Positions 29,753-41,481 of a DNA stretch of 64,000 nucleotides are shown here, piece by piece. The position numbers and the translations under genes were made by a program. Every line of letters begins with the position of its first letter. Within the stretch, counting starts at the first letter, position 1. The DNA comes from Tritrichomonas musculus (lineage: Eukaryota > Parabasalia > Tritrichomonadida > Tritrichomonadidae). The stretch is taken from positions 4,154,001 through 4,218,000 of the forward strand of contig JAPFFF010000002.1 in NCBI GenBank assembly GCA_039105265.1, given 5' to 3'. Under the pieces are notes generated by a model. That model saw only the letters and a program-made list of their open reading frames with translations. It did no database searches and had not been told where the DNA came from.

Positions 29753-32407
29753 TCATTTTAATAACTTAGATAGAGTCATTTGATCAGTTTCCCATTCATC
29801 TTTAGAAGGATCTCTATTTGGCTCAAACGGCTCATTAATCATTTTAATGCACAAGAAACCGCACAGAGGGCAATCTGCTGTCAAATCGATCTGCAATTTC
29901 GAATTACTAACATTATTTAAATCGAAGGAAGAAGTTGAAAAATTATTATTACTATTAGTATAATAAGAATTATTATTATTATTAACATTATTCATATTAA
30001 TACTCATTGTTGGCGATATGAATAGTACATTGTTAAATAATTCTAAAGCGCATTGCGTATGTAAAGCGTGAGAACAAGGATAAACAACGGCAGGCTCATT
30101 TAGTAAAGGTCTACCACAACGTTCACAAATCGAGAATTTATATAATTTGACAACTTGCGGTTCTCTCTTTTCAACAAGGTCATTTGACAATCTAATTCCT
30201 TCTAAAGCTTCTTCAGATTTTTTCTTTTCTTCTCCTTCAACAGACAGGTTTCGATTAACATATCTTTTTATTGCTTTAGATACCTTGCCAACTGTTGTTG
30301 TTTGTGGCATGAACTCGATTAATGTTGCAGCATCTATTCCACTGATCGAATTAAGAAGTGATTTTTGGGCAACTACTTCTGCATCTTCTCGTTTCATTGA
30401 ACGAAGAATCTTCAATGCGCAACGTCGTTTAAGTGGGAGAGGAACATCATCTGGAATAATTGCAAATGCTTCTTGAGGTGAAACTTTTGATAAAATGCCA
30501 ACAGCTGTTGGAAGAAGATCTTGGAAGTTTGCATGCGAACAAATACCATGTGCTGCTTCACTATAACGTTTTTTACTAAAAAGTGATCTTAACATAATTT
30601 CAATATCATCTGGATACATCTGGAAATATTGATTAATACATAATGTATCAGGAACTTTAGCCATGTAAAGACTAAATAATGTTCGTAACCAGTGGTTCAT
30701 TAAACGTCCGGCTGAAAACAATGATTTAAGATGAGATTGATAGAACTCAGACTCCATGAGCGGTATTAATGATCCATCGCTTGTGGCATCATCTCTTTCC
30801 ATGACATCTTTATATACTACATCATCTGACAATAAGGAATGTAAACGTAAAGCTGAATAACTGAAGACATTAGACTTTTGAATTAATTTTAATTGTTTTC
30901 GGGCTTCTTCATATTGACCAAGTTGCATATTGAGTTCAAATGCTGCTTGTGGTTGGAGGAAGACGGTTAATGCTTCATTCCAATTATATTGAATCAACGT
31001 CTTTTCGATAATACTTGGAGTAAGTATTTTTTTATTAATTTGATGGTTGGCCCATTTAATAAATTCATTCATTCTCGCTTCTTTTTCCTCTTCATTATTA
31101 TCATTGACACTTTCTTTGGTTTCTTTTCTGACATAAATATCAAGCGCCATTGCAGCAATAACAGTTTTTTGAACAGGGTATTTTTCGTTAACCGTTTCGA
31201 GAAGCTTCATAAATACTTCTAAACGAAAAGAATCTGATTGATTTCTAGCTAAGTTAAACTTTTGATCAAAGGTTGCTGAGGTTTGTAATAAAATGATAGC
31301 TGCTGTCGTTAATGATTCTTTGGTTTGTTTTTGAATGAGTCGGAAATATAGCCAAAAACGAAAAGCATCAAATCCTGTAGCGAAAATTTGTGAACTAAAT
31401 TGGTAATTAGAAAGAATATTATCTTTTGAAAGCGAATATAAATTAGATGAATAAGTATCAAGTTCGAATATTACATCATCATAAAGTGTTATTTGATCAA
31501 TACAATCTTCGTTTCTATTTTTGTTTATAAGGAAGAAGGAAAGCTGATTATTCAATAATTGGAAAATTACGTTATTTGAAATAAATATATTAGTTGCATG
31601 TGGATCAACGTTGAAATTTTGGATGAGATGAATGTTACGAATTGATACATCTTTTGTTGGATTTAACATTATTGAATAAAAAACGTCTGGAGTATTTATT
31701 CCAATGTATTGATTTTCAATAAAATATTGATTTTTTTTGATATTAAAACCACTTAGTGGTAAAAAAGCTACTTGACATGGGGCATCATCAACAGGTAAAA
31801 ACGTTTCATCTTTGAAGATTGCTGGATATAATTGATATGGACATGGACTTGACAGATTTTCAATTATAAATGATGCACCTATTTTTCTGTTTTCAAATTG
31901 TAATAAACTGAAAGCGATAACTTTTCCAGGAAGTGGTGGGTTCGTCATTGCTGGTGAGCAACCAAGAAGTTGGGCATTAAGGTTAAAGTAACACAATTGA
32001 ATATCATGGAATTTGGTATCTTCAACAGCAATAAATAAATAAGGTTTTGATTGATTTTTGAAAAATAGCCATGCAGCGGATGTTGCTATAGTATTTGGTA
32101 GAAGATCAATTGGGCGAGGCTGTAATGAATCAAACGTGAAAACAAAATTAGTTTGTTTGCCTGATTTCATTTTGGCATAACACATTTCACCATTTGGGCA
32201 TACAGAATAAAATTCACATTCGCCATATTCTATAAATTTGTCAACTTTTGGGTTTGCTCGATTATTTAAATTTACACGAACAAGTTGATTTTTAGCATTT
32301 TTTCCCCAAAGAAAACCATTTCTAATCGTAATTTGAGCAAAAGGGCAGTCTGGATGAAGAGGAATTGATGCAGCACTAACTCCTTCTGGAAGTCGCTGAC
32401 CTTTCAT
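29753..32407 (-). CDS. Vps18-like subunit of the HOPS/CORVET tethering complex
   Basis: The 884-residue protein fits Vps18: an N-terminal beta-propeller region (about 1-340), a long helical solenoid (about 350-720, with the YEEARKQLK-type repeats of the clathrin-heavy-chain-like family) and a C-terminal zinc RING beginning at Cys761 (CERCGRPLLNEP...CSHALHTQCALELF...CPLCGFLC). An Asn-rich insert of about 50 residues splits the two halves of the RING, unusual but common low-complexity decoration in this genome. The protein would tether endosomes and lysosomes before SNARE-driven fusion. It is divergently arranged with SMC1 across a 264-bp spacer. Confidence 0.88.
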   Translation of the reverse strand: MKGQRLPEGVSAASIPLHPDCPFAQITIRNGFLWGKNAKNQLVRVNLNNRANPKVDKFIEYGECEFYSVCPNGEMCYAKMKSGKQTNFVFTFDSLQPRPIDLLPNTIATSAAWLFFKNQSKPYLFIAVEDTKFHDIQLCYFNLNAQLLGCSPAMTNPPLPGKVIAFSLLQFENRKIGASFIIENLSSPCPYQLYPAIFKDETFLPVDDAPCQVAFLPLSGFNIKKNQYFIENQYIGINTPDVFYSIMLNPTKDVSIRNIHLIQNFNVDPHATNIFISNNVIFQLLNNQLSFFLINKNRNEDCIDQITLYDDVIFELDTYSSNLYSLSKDNILSNYQFSSQIFATGFDAFRFWLYFRLIQKQTKESLTTAAIILLQTSATFDQKFNLARNQSDSFRLEVFMKLLETVNEKYPVQKTVIAAMALDIYVRKETKESVNDNNEEEKEARMNEFIKWANHQINKKILTPSIIEKTLIQYNWNEALTVFLQPQAAFELNMQLGQYEEARKQLKLIQKSNVFSYSALRLHSLLSDDVVYKDVMERDDATSDGSLIPLMESEFYQSHLKSLFSAGRLMNHWLRTLFSLYMAKVPDTLCINQYFQMYPDDIEIMLRSLFSKKRYSEAAHGICSHANFQDLLPTAVGILSKVSPQEAFAIIPDDVPLPLKRRCALKILRSMKREDAEVVAQKSLLNSISGIDAATLIEFMPQTTTVGKVSKAIKRYVNRNLSVEGEEKKKSEEALEGIRLSNDLVEKREPQVVKLYKFSICERCGRPLLNEPAVVYPCSHALHTQCALELFNNVLFISPTMSINMNNVNNNNNSYYTNSNNNFSTSSFDLNNVSNSKLQIDLTADCPLCGFLCIKMINEPFEPNRDPSKDEWETDQMTLSKLLK

Positions 32408-32671
32408 TGATTTTCTTTTTTTTCCAGTTTTTCAAACAAAAATTTTTCAAAAATTAGAATTTTACAATGCTCAAAAATCCTATCGTTTTATAATTCATAT
32501 TGTCACTTTACTCATTTGATCACATTATATTATGAACCTACGCTATTTTTGAATATATAAAAAAATGCTATATTTTGAAAATTAAAGACTTGTTATATGA
32601 AATACATCAAAATAAATAAAGCATTGAAAAATACATTTGATTGACTCATTTTATTATTTTTATTAATCCCA
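32408..32671. promoter_or_regulatory. Shared divergent promoter region between Vps18 and SMC1
   Basis: The 264 bases separate two divergent starts, so both promoters must lie here or overlap the genes. TCATT at 32646-32650 (A 24 bases before the SMC1 ATG) is the clearest initiator candidate. No equal match is seen next to the Vps18 ATG. Confidence 0.45.
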
Positions 32672-35600
32672 ATGAAACTTGAACTTATTAAAGTTAAAAA
32701 CTTTAAATCGTATAAAGGAACCCATACATTTGGCCCATTAGATGATTTCTCAGCTATTATTGGGGAGAATGGAACAGGAAAATCTAATTTGTTTGATGCT
32801 ATTTGCTTTGTCTTAGGCGGAAATTCAAGTGCTATGCGCTGCCAAAATTTAACAAATTTAATTTGGAATGGGAAACCTCAACCAAAAAGCGCAAGCGTTT
32901 CTTTAACTTTTCTGATTGAGAATAACAGAAAAAAACCCTATATCACAATTAAGAGAAAGATCACATCAAATTCAAATTCTTTGTTTCTAGTAAATGGGGA
33001 AAAGAAAAGTGCTTCCGAATATAAAAATATTTTAACTGATATTGGTTTTCCACCAAGATTCCAAAGCTATGTAATATTTCAAGGCGATATACAACAGATT
33101 GCATTAATGAAACCAAAAGAACTAACAATGATGATTGAAGAACTCAGTGGAAGCATTGTTTTTAAAGAAAGCTATGAAAAAAGTGAAATTGATTATAATA
33201 ATATTCAAGATGAAGTTTCAAAGTTGGATCAAAAGAGGGAAGAAATTGCTAATAAAAAAAGAAATATGAAAAAAGAAGCTCAAGAAACCATTAGATGGAA
33301 AGAACTTGATGAACGCATGATTTCTATTAACAAAGAGTTGATAGATTTTCAGCTTTTCCAATCAGTCAATGATCTTAAGATTGCTACTAAAAAGGTCTCA
33401 GAAATGGAAATTGAAATTCAAAGGGGAAAAAATAATATTGATGAAATTGATGAATCAATTCAAGCTACTGAAGGAACAATTCAAACAATGCAAAAATGCA
33501 ATAAGAAAAGCATCAAAGATACTAGGAATGCTCAAAAACAACTTCAATCAAAGAAGGACTTAGTTGAAAGTTTGAATGCTCAAAAAAGTGAAATTGATAT
33601 TCAAATAAACAAGCTTTCTGATGATATTAATGATTCAAAGCAAAAATTAAATGAAGAAAAGAATCAAAAAGATAATTTGGAAAAGATTGTTAAATCTTTT
33701 AAAGCAAAAAACTCATTGTTCATTGAAAATAAAGAAAATCTTTTTTCAATCCAAGTTAATTTAGCAACAATAAGTACAGCTGCAGGTCAGAATCAAAAGA
33801 AACAAGAGATTGAAGAATTAAATTCACAGATTCAGTTTGAAAAAGACAACAAATCCAGATTTAATAATCAAATTAGATTTAATGATCAAATTCTCGCAAA
33901 AATTGAGGAAGAAATAAAGTCTACAACACAAATTGATGAACCAATTCCACAAGATCAAAATATTTCGAATGAAATGAGCAAAGTTCATCAAAAAATTGAG
34001 AATTTGAATTCTCAAATTCACCAAGTTAAACAATTAAGCTATCATAATAAAAAAATTGAACGGCTTAGTAATATGATACATGCTTTACAGCAAAATATAC
34101 CTAACGTTTATGGTTTTGTAAGAGACTTATGCCGCCCGGTTCGAAGCAAGTATGAACTTGCTTTTTCAGCTGCGTTAACATATCACCTGGATGAAGTTAT
34201 AGTTAAAGATTTTGATACTGCTTGTCAATGTATCGAATTTTGTAAACTTAAAAATCTTGGATCATGTACATTTCTACCTTTGAATGGCCTTAGATTTAAA
34301 AAGAAAGATCAAAAATATATACATGACAAACCAGAAGTGCTAACTCCTTTGATTGAAATTCTTGAATTTGATGAAAGAGATAGGCAAGCAATTGAATATG
34401 CTTCAAAAGGAATATATTTTTGTGAAACTCCAAAAGATGCAATAGAAATTTACAGGACTGGAAAGTGGAAAAAAATTGTTGATATCAACGGAACCATATA
34501 TAACAAAAATGGAATGATAACAGGAGGAAACGCTAAAAAGTATTATAATACAAATAAAAGTCTCGAAGCTCTTAAAAATGAAAAAGAGAAACTAGAAGAA
34601 AAATCGGAAGACCTTCGCCAAAAACTCCGTAATGAATGCGAAGAATATCAAACAAAATTGAATGAGTATGAAGCTTACCGTAATCATATTCAATTAATTC
34701 AAAATAAAAAGTCCGAATGCATAAATAATTTAATGCATCTTAACCAATTATTACAAGATACTGAAGAAAAATGCACCTCATATGAATCAAAATTACAGAA
34801 ATTAAATGATGAATTAAACGATGAATTATCTAACGAAGAAAAAGAAATCAAAGATCACATACAAAAGCTAAATAAAGAAAATAAAAGCATTCTTAAAAAA
34901 TTCAAAATGACAAATATAAACGACTTGATAAATGCTTTTAAACAATTTCTAATGGAAGAAAACGAAATGAAAGAAGCTGAAAAACAACTCAATTATCTTC
35001 AAGACTCACTTTTGAAAAATACCCTCGATCATCTAATGTTTTCCAGAAAAGAATACAAAGCTCAACTAAAGACGCTAATTCCAGATCTGAACAATGCAAC
35101 AATTGAAGTCGAAGAATCTGAAAAAAAGTACCAAGAAGAAGTTGAGAAAATGGAAAAAGCATCTTCTGATTTTGATCAAGCTAAAAAAGAAAAATCACGT
35201 TTAATTTCAATGAAAAATGCTGCACTAAATGAATTGACAAAAGCTGAAACAACGATAATTACAAATAAAAGCATTGAAAAAAATGCAAATAATGATTTAG
35301 AATATTTGTTAACACAAGTCAGCACAAATGAAACAAAAGAAACTATCATTGAGCGAGATTTCTCCAAAACATCCACTCTTAGCGATAGTTTAATGAAGCC
35401 TAAATCGCATCAACAAAAGAAGAACATAATATCTAATTATAACGAGAAAATTAACAAAATGAAAGAAGAACTAGATTCTAAGCAGCCCAATTTCAAAGCT
35501 GAAGAAAACTATCATCAACTTAAAGAATCAGTTAAAGAAATTGACAGCCAGCTTGATGTAAAAAGAAAAGAGATGATGAGTTCAGGCCAAAAATTCCGCT

Positions 35601-36163
35601 CAATTAAGAGACAAAGACACTTAAAATTTATGCAAACGTTCGATATTCTCGTTGAATCTATTCAGGACATATATGCTAAATTGACCAGAAATCCTAAGCA
35701 ACCACTTGGTGGTACCGCTTTCTTGTCACCAATGTCACCACAATGTCCATTTCTTGATGGAATTATTTATTCTGTTTTACCTCCATTAAAGAGACTAAGA
35801 ACAATAAATGCTTTGAGTGGAGGAGAACAAACTTTGGCTGTTGTTTCATTGATTTTTGCCTTAAACGAAGCAAAACCTGCTCCATGCTTCATTCTTGATG
35901 AAATCGATGCTGCTTTGGACAAAAGAAATACCAAAATGCTATCAACATTCTTGAAATCGGAATCAGCAAACAGACAAATAATTATTGTCTCACATAAAGA
36001 CCGTATTTATGATGAAGCTGATTCACTTGTTGGAATTTGTAAGAATGTGAATGATCAAACAAGCTGCTCTTTTCTTTTCAAGCTCTCACAAATAATTAAT
36101 AATTACGAGAAAGATGAAAATGAACTTTACGAAGAGCCAGAAACATTCATAAGTATTCACTAA
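32672..36163 (+). CDS. SMC1: SMC1, cohesin ATPase subunit
   Basis: The 1,163-residue protein has the complete SMC plan: Walker A GENGTGKS at 31-38, a coiled coil to about 470, a hinge at about 470-620 (VYGFVRDLCRPV...), a return coil to about 960, then the ABC signature LSGGEQ at 1048-1053 and Walker B with Asp1076-Glu1077 (FILDEIDAALD). Several phrases identify SMC1 rather than SMC3 or the condensin subunits: the N-terminal NFKSYKGTH, PLGGTAFL and DGIIYSVLPPLKRLR before the signature, and EADSLVGI near the end. It should pair with SMC3 to hold sister chromatids together. The helical arms are slightly shorter than in animals. All ATPase residues are present. Confidence 0.93.
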   Translation: MKLELIKVKNFKSYKGTHTFGPLDDFSAIIGENGTGKSNLFDAICFVLGGNSSAMRCQNLTNLIWNGKPQPKSASVSLTFLIENNRKKPYITIKRKITSNSNSLFLVNGEKKSASEYKNILTDIGFPPRFQSYVIFQGDIQQIALMKPKELTMMIEELSGSIVFKESYEKSEIDYNNIQDEVSKLDQKREEIANKKRNMKKEAQETIRWKELDERMISINKELIDFQLFQSVNDLKIATKKVSEMEIEIQRGKNNIDEIDESIQATEGTIQTMQKCNKKSIKDTRNAQKQLQSKKDLVESLNAQKSEIDIQINKLSDDINDSKQKLNEEKNQKDNLEKIVKSFKAKNSLFIENKENLFSIQVNLATISTAAGQNQKKQEIEELNSQIQFEKDNKSRFNNQIRFNDQILAKIEEEIKSTTQIDEPIPQDQNISNEMSKVHQKIENLNSQIHQVKQLSYHNKKIERLSNMIHALQQNIPNVYGFVRDLCRPVRSKYELAFSAALTYHLDEVIVKDFDTACQCIEFCKLKNLGSCTFLPLNGLRFKKKDQKYIHDKPEVLTPLIEILEFDERDRQAIEYASKGIYFCETPKDAIEIYRTGKWKKIVDINGTIYNKNGMITGGNAKKYYNTNKSLEALKNEKEKLEEKSEDLRQKLRNECEEYQTKLNEYEAYRNHIQLIQNKKSECINNLMHLNQLLQDTEEKCTSYESKLQKLNDELNDELSNEEKEIKDHIQKLNKENKSILKKFKMTNINDLINAFKQFLMEENEMKEAEKQLNYLQDSLLKNTLDHLMFSRKEYKAQLKTLIPDLNNATIEVEESEKKYQEEVEKMEKASSDFDQAKKEKSRLISMKNAALNELTKAETTIITNKSIEKNANNDLEYLLTQVSTNETKETIIERDFSKTSTLSDSLMKPKSHQQKKNIISNYNEKINKMKEELDSKQPNFKAEENYHQLKESVKEIDSQLDVKRKEMMSSGQKFRSIKRQRHLKFMQTFDILVESIQDIYAKLTRNPKQPLGGTAFLSPMSPQCPFLDGIIYSVLPPLKRLRTINALSGGEQTLAVVSLIFALNEAKPAPCFILDEIDAALDKRNTKMLSTFLKSESANRQIIIVSHKDRIYDEADSLVGICKNVNDQTSCSFLFKLSQIINNYEKDENELYEEPETFISIH

Positions 36164-36357
36164 TATACATCAATTCCATTACTTTAAATACCTAAATAAT
36201 TTAAATAGCTCTAAAAAACATAACAATCTTTTTTTTTTTTTTTTTTTTTTTTTGAATATTTAAAAAATAAAGATAATATATGAACAACAAATCTATTATA
36301 AATACAAAATAAAAAACAATTCTACATTACAAACAAGTGAGACAGATAATATATAAA
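36164..36357. other. Short convergent spacer with long T run
   Basis: The spacer between SMC1 and the Sec23/24-like gene contains a T run of about 24 bases (36230-36253), otherwise nothing recognisable. Confidence 0.6.
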
Positions 36358-38226
36358 TTACAAAATTGTATCTTCAGGTTTCACTAAATCTCCTTTTTGG
36401 TATAATTGCTGCTGTTGCTGCTGTTGTTGCTGTAAAGGTAATTGCGATGATGAAATTCTTCTTCTTCTTTTTCTTAGGAAAGATCCACTTCGACATTCCA
36501 TACAATTGATATACAAACTTAAGTACTGGCTTCTTTCTGTGCCCATAAAAGATACAAGTTCGTTTGCTTTATCAAATACATTAGGCCCATTGTTAGGAAT
36601 GAAATCTGTGTTGGTTTCGATTTGCTCATTCCCATTCATTGTTAAATAGGAAAAGAGACTTGAGAAAGGAGTAAAGATAGTATTCAAAAAACTGCTCTGA
36701 TTTTGCTCATCAATTTGTTGAGTTTTTCTTTGCTGTTGCTGATCATTATCGAAATTTGAGAATTTTTTTTTTAATGAAGTCAAATAATCAGAAGCAGAAT
36801 TGAGATCTTCAGCGATAATTCGTTGTGCAACCATAGCTGCCGAGTAAGAACGAAGTAGTTCGGTGCTTATTATTGGAAGAGACATCATTGGAAGAGTTGA
36901 AACACGAATTCTTCTTTCATTGTTTGGCGTTGTGTAATAAATGACAAACTGAATGAATGGATGCGTCACTTTTGATGCATTGATTGTGAAGTAAAATGTA
37001 TCGCCTGCTTGAACCTTTGAGAGACAAACACCAGTATTTGTTTTAAGAAAGCCATAACCTGCATAATCTATAACATCACCACCATCTGGAGGACGAACAA
37101 AGAGAAATGCATCATGGTATAGAGATGGTCTGAGTAATAACATAAGTTCGTTTTCAAACCCATCTTCATCATAACTAATGAATTCATTTTCGATTGATGC
37201 ATCATCATGAATATTTCTATCATTTGAAGGAAAATTAATATTTGTTGCCAGTGGGGTTGCTTGTGAAATGGGATTGTGATATGAATTTCGTCTAGCTCGC
37301 TTTTTTGTATATACCTTTAAGAAGCCTCCTGTAAAGGAGACCAAATCGAGGAGTGGATTTCTATACTTGATTTCATCATCTGAAAATAAACAAACTGAAG
37401 CTTGTGCGTATTTTGTGCACATATTTAATGCTTCAAATTTAAGTGAGTCAAGATGCGCAACATTATGAAAATCACTTTCATTCAAAATGAAAAACAAAGA
37501 ACTTCCAAATTTTGTAGAAACCGCCGTACCAAATTCCACAAAATTTTTTGCGTAATCAGCATTTTCAATAGGTTTGAGCGAAAACAAGCTTGCTTTAATT
37601 TTGAGTAATGAATCACGAAAATAAGCAGCTGATGCAAAAAGTTGAGATTCCTTGACAATAGGAACACCATCCGAAAAAGTTTGAAGGGCCGTTGACGGCC
37701 TAAATTTTACAACAGTTATTGCTCCATGAATAAAAGCAATTCCGACCTGCTTGGGTTGAAAGCATGTAACATATGAATTACATATAACATCTAATAACGA
37801 TGGATTTGTTCGAAGAAGATCAAGAGAGATAACATAAAAATCTGTAGGCGTAAAGGCTCTTCGTTTGAAATAGCTGCGGTATACTAGTGCTTCGTAAACT
37901 TCATTTTTCAATAAACATTCAGCATTATTATTGCTTTGAATATCAAGACTGATTTTTGTATTCGTGTAACCACCACACAAAGAACATTGAAATTTAGTAA
38001 GATTATGATCACATCTTTCAACCTTATTGAATTTATTAAAAAAAGCACTACACAAGGAACATCGTGGAATATTATCCCCAGGAATAGCTGAAGTTTCAGG
38101 TCTTATTGATGTTATTGGTATGGGAGTATAACAAATACCAATTTCTGTTGGATATGAATTAGATATAAAATCAACTCCGCGATGCGTGATTTGCGCAAAA
38201 GTGCTTGCGGAGTGAGAACTAATCAT
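36358..38226 (-). CDS. Divergent Sec24/Sec23-like COPII coat protein
   Basis: The 622-residue protein has a zinc-ribbon with Cys56-x2-Cys59 and Cys81-x2-Cys84 near its start, followed by a trunk-like alpha/beta region (about 110-300, with DFYVISLDLLR and GIAFIHGAITVVKF) and a beta-rich/helical part to about 490, the order found in Sec23/Sec24. The zinc ribbon looks more like Sec24. It is shorter than typical Sec24 and ends in a low-complexity tail with a 9-residue Gln run near residue 605. The gelsolin-like domain is not clear. It is expected to help select cargo for vesicles leaving the ER; a related but non-COPII role cannot be excluded. Confidence 0.68.
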   Translation of the reverse strand: MISSHSASTFAQITHRGVDFISNSYPTEIGICYTPIPITSIRPETSAIPGDNIPRCSLCSAFFNKFNKVERCDHNLTKFQCSLCGGYTNTKISLDIQSNNNAECLLKNEVYEALVYRSYFKRRAFTPTDFYVISLDLLRTNPSLLDVICNSYVTCFQPKQVGIAFIHGAITVVKFRPSTALQTFSDGVPIVKESQLFASAAYFRDSLLKIKASLFSLKPIENADYAKNFVEFGTAVSTKFGSSLFFILNESDFHNVAHLDSLKFEALNMCTKYAQASVCLFSDDEIKYRNPLLDLVSFTGGFLKVYTKKRARRNSYHNPISQATPLATNINFPSNDRNIHDDASIENEFISYDEDGFENELMLLLRPSLYHDAFLFVRPPDGGDVIDYAGYGFLKTNTGVCLSKVQAGDTFYFTINASKVTHPFIQFVIYYTTPNNERRIRVSTLPMMSLPIISTELLRSYSAAMVAQRIIAEDLNSASDYLTSLKKKFSNFDNDQQQQRKTQQIDEQNQSSFLNTIFTPFSSLFSYLTMNGNEQIETNTDFIPNNGPNVFDKANELVSFMGTERSQYLSLYINCMECRSGSFLRKRRRRISSSQLPLQQQQQQQQQLYQKGDLVKPEDTIL

Positions 38227-38618
38227 ATTTTGAAAATTATTTGATCAATTAAAACCATGACATGTCATATGAAAATTATTCAATCTCATCAAGTACAGAA
38301 ATAAAGATTTGCAAATAAGATATATTAAAAAAATTCATATTTTTTTATTCTTTGGATAAAGACAAGTAATATTTATTGACCATTAATCATTTGGAACAAT
38401 AATGTTTATTGATATTGAAATGCCAATTGAATTTACATGTAATTAATATTAATCCATTCTTTGATAGTTGAAATAATGTTGAAATGTGTAATCAATCAAT
38501 CCTATACATATTTCTTATCAACTGATTTTATAATATTTTTGCAAAAGCGTTCATATACACAAATTAAATAAGATTCTAGCTAATAATTTAGATAACTAAT
38601 AGAAATTCTACAATAATA
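38227..38618. other. Intergenic left flank of the Mutator-like element
   Basis: No gene or RNA recognised; AT-rich. Confidence 0.5.
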
Positions 38619-38955
38619 TATTTTTATGGCATAGGAATCGGGGTCTATTAAAATCGGCACGAAATATTTTACAACAAGAAACTTTTTGAAAGATCCGACC
38701 AGGTAAAAATTTTACCACTTTTTGAGAGAAAAAGTTCTATCGTTGAGATGAACTTTTTGAGAGATTGAAATAAAACGGTTATAAAGGTGAATTATCTATT
38801 ATATGAAAAAAGGCGCCCTTTTGTTTTTAAATTGGTATCGCATCAGAGCAAATGTATTATTGATTGGTTCCGCTGCTGATTCCACCAGCAGATTGTTTGT
38901 GATCGACGCAAAATAAGGAACCATTTTTAATTATAAATTGCCAGATGCGATATTA

Positions 38956-41406
38956 AAATATCATTTACACGTAAACAGCAAGAAGGTAACCTCAATAAGG
39001 AAACTCAAAGCACGAACTAATAACAACACATTCCTCACTAAACGATCTCATAGTAATTGCTCAAAATCTCTGATTTTACACAAATGTTGTAAATATCATT
39101 TACACGTAAACAGCAAGAAGGTAACCTCAATAAGAAAACTCAAAGCACGAACTAATAACAGCACATTCCTCACTAAACGATCTCATAGTAATTGCTCAAA
39201 ATCTCTGATTTTACACAAATGTTGTAAATATCATTTACACGTAAACAGCAAGAAGGTAACCTCAATAAGGAAACTCAAAGCACGAACTAATAACAACACA
39301 TTCCTCACTAAACGATCTCACAGTAATTGCTCAAAATCTCTGATTTTACACAAATGTTGTAAATATCATTTACACGTAAACAGCAAGAAGGTAACCTCAA
39401 TAAGGAAACTCAAAGCACGAACTAATAACAGCACATTCCTCACTAAACGATCTCATAGTAATTGCTCAAAATCTCTGATTTTACACAAATGTTGTAAATA
39501 TCATTTACACGTAAACAGCAAGAAGGTAACCTCAATAAGGAAACTCAAAGCACGAACTAATAACAACACATTCCTCACTAAACGATCTCACAGTAATTGC
39601 TCAAAATCTCTGATTTTACACAAATGTTGTAAATATCATTTACACGTAAACAGCAAGAAGGTAACCTCAATAAGGAAACTCAAAGCACGAACTAATAACA
39701 GCACATTCCTCACTAAACGATCTCACAGTAATTGCTCAAAATCTCTGATTTTACACAAATGTTGTAAATATCATTTACACGTAAACAGCAAGAAGGTAAC
39801 CTCAATAAGGAAACTCAAAGCACGAACTAATAACAGCACATTCCTCACTAAACGATCTCACAGTAATTGCTCAAAATCTCTGATTTTACACAAATGTTGT
39901 AAATATCATTTACACGTAAACAGCAAGAAGGTAACCTCAATAAGAAAACTCAAAGCACGAACTAATAACAGCACATTCCTCACTAAACGATCTCACAGTA
40001 ATTGCTCAAAATCTCTGATTTTACACAAATGTTGTAAATATCATTTACACGTAAACAGCAAGAAGGTAACCTCAATAAGGAAACTCAAAGCACGAACTAA
40101 TAACAACACATTCCTCACTAAACGATCTCATAGTAATTGCTCAAAATCTCTGATTTTACACAAATGTTGTAAATATCATTTACACGTAAACAGCAAGAAG
40201 GTAACCTCAATAAGGAAACTCAAAGCACGAACTAATAACAGCACATTCCTCACTAAACGATCTCACAGTAATTGCTCAAAATCTCTGATTTTACACAAAT
40301 GTTGTAAATATCATTTACACGTAAACAGCAAGAAGGTAACCTCAATAAGGAAACTCAAAGCACGAACTAATAACAGCACATTCCTCACTAAACGATCTCA
40401 CAGTAATTGCTCAAAATCTCTGATTTTACACAAATGTTGTAAATATCATTTACACGTAAACAGCAAGAAGGTAACCTCAATAAGAAAACTCAAAGCACGA
40501 ACTAATAACAGCACATTCCTCACTAAACGATCTCACAGTAATTGCTCAAAATCTCTGATTTTACACAAATGTTGTAAATATCATTTACACGTAAACAGCA
40601 AGAAGGTAACCTCAATAAGGAAACTCAAAGCACGAACTAATAACAACACATTCCTCACTAAACGATCTCATAGTAATTGCTCAAAATCTCTGATTTTACA
40701 CAAATGTTGTAAATATCATTTACACGTAAACAGCAAGAAGGTAACCTCAATAAGGAAACTCAAAGCACGAACTAATAACAGCACATTCCTCACTAAACGA
40801 TCTCACAGTAATTGCTCAAAATCTCTGACTTTACACAAATGTTGTAAATATCATTTACACGTAAACAGCAAGAAGGTAACCTCAATAAGAAAACTCAAAG
40901 CACGAACTAATAACAACACATTCCTCACTAAACGATCTCATAGTAATTGCTCAAAATCTCTGACTTTACACAAATGTTGTAAATATCATTTACACGTAAA
41001 CAGCAAGAAGGTAACCTCAATAAGGAAACTCAAAGCACGAACTAATAACAACACATTCCTCACTAAACGATCTCACAGTAATTGCTCAAAATCTCTGATT
41101 TTACACAAATGTTGTAAATATCATTTACACGTAAACAGCAAGAAGGTAACCTCAATAAGGAAACTCAAAGCACGAACTAATAACAACACATTCCTCACTA
41201 AACGATCTCATAGTAATTGCTCAAAATCTCTGATTTTACACAAATGTTGTAAATATCATTTACACGTAAACAGCAAGAAGGTAACCTCAATAAGGAAACT
41301 CAAAGCACGAACTAATAACAACACATTCCTCACTAAACGATCTCATAGTAATTGCTCAAAATCTCTGACTTTACACAAATGTTGTAAATATCATTTACAC
41401 GTAAAC
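38956..41406 (+). repeat. Left tandem array, 18 copies of a 135-bp unit
   Basis: The unit starts AAATATCATTTACACGTAAA and is repeated 18 times plus a 21-base partial copy. Copies differ at essentially four sites (AAC/AGC, AGG/AGA, CAT/CAC, ATT/ACT). The array is open in one frame because 135 is a multiple of three and the unit has no stop in that frame, but the frame holds no ATG anywhere. Confidence 0.95.
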
Positions 41407-41481
41407 AACAATAATAAAATACGACAAATAATTCTTTATTTTAATCTTTATTTTTTTTAAAAATAATTTAACTTTTAATGA

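Noticed and set aside
38938-41460. 840-codon open frame of 45-residue repeats as a protein gene
   Set aside because: It has no ATG in frame, begins at TTG within the MULE terminal repeat and consists only of the tandem array. Kept as a repeat.
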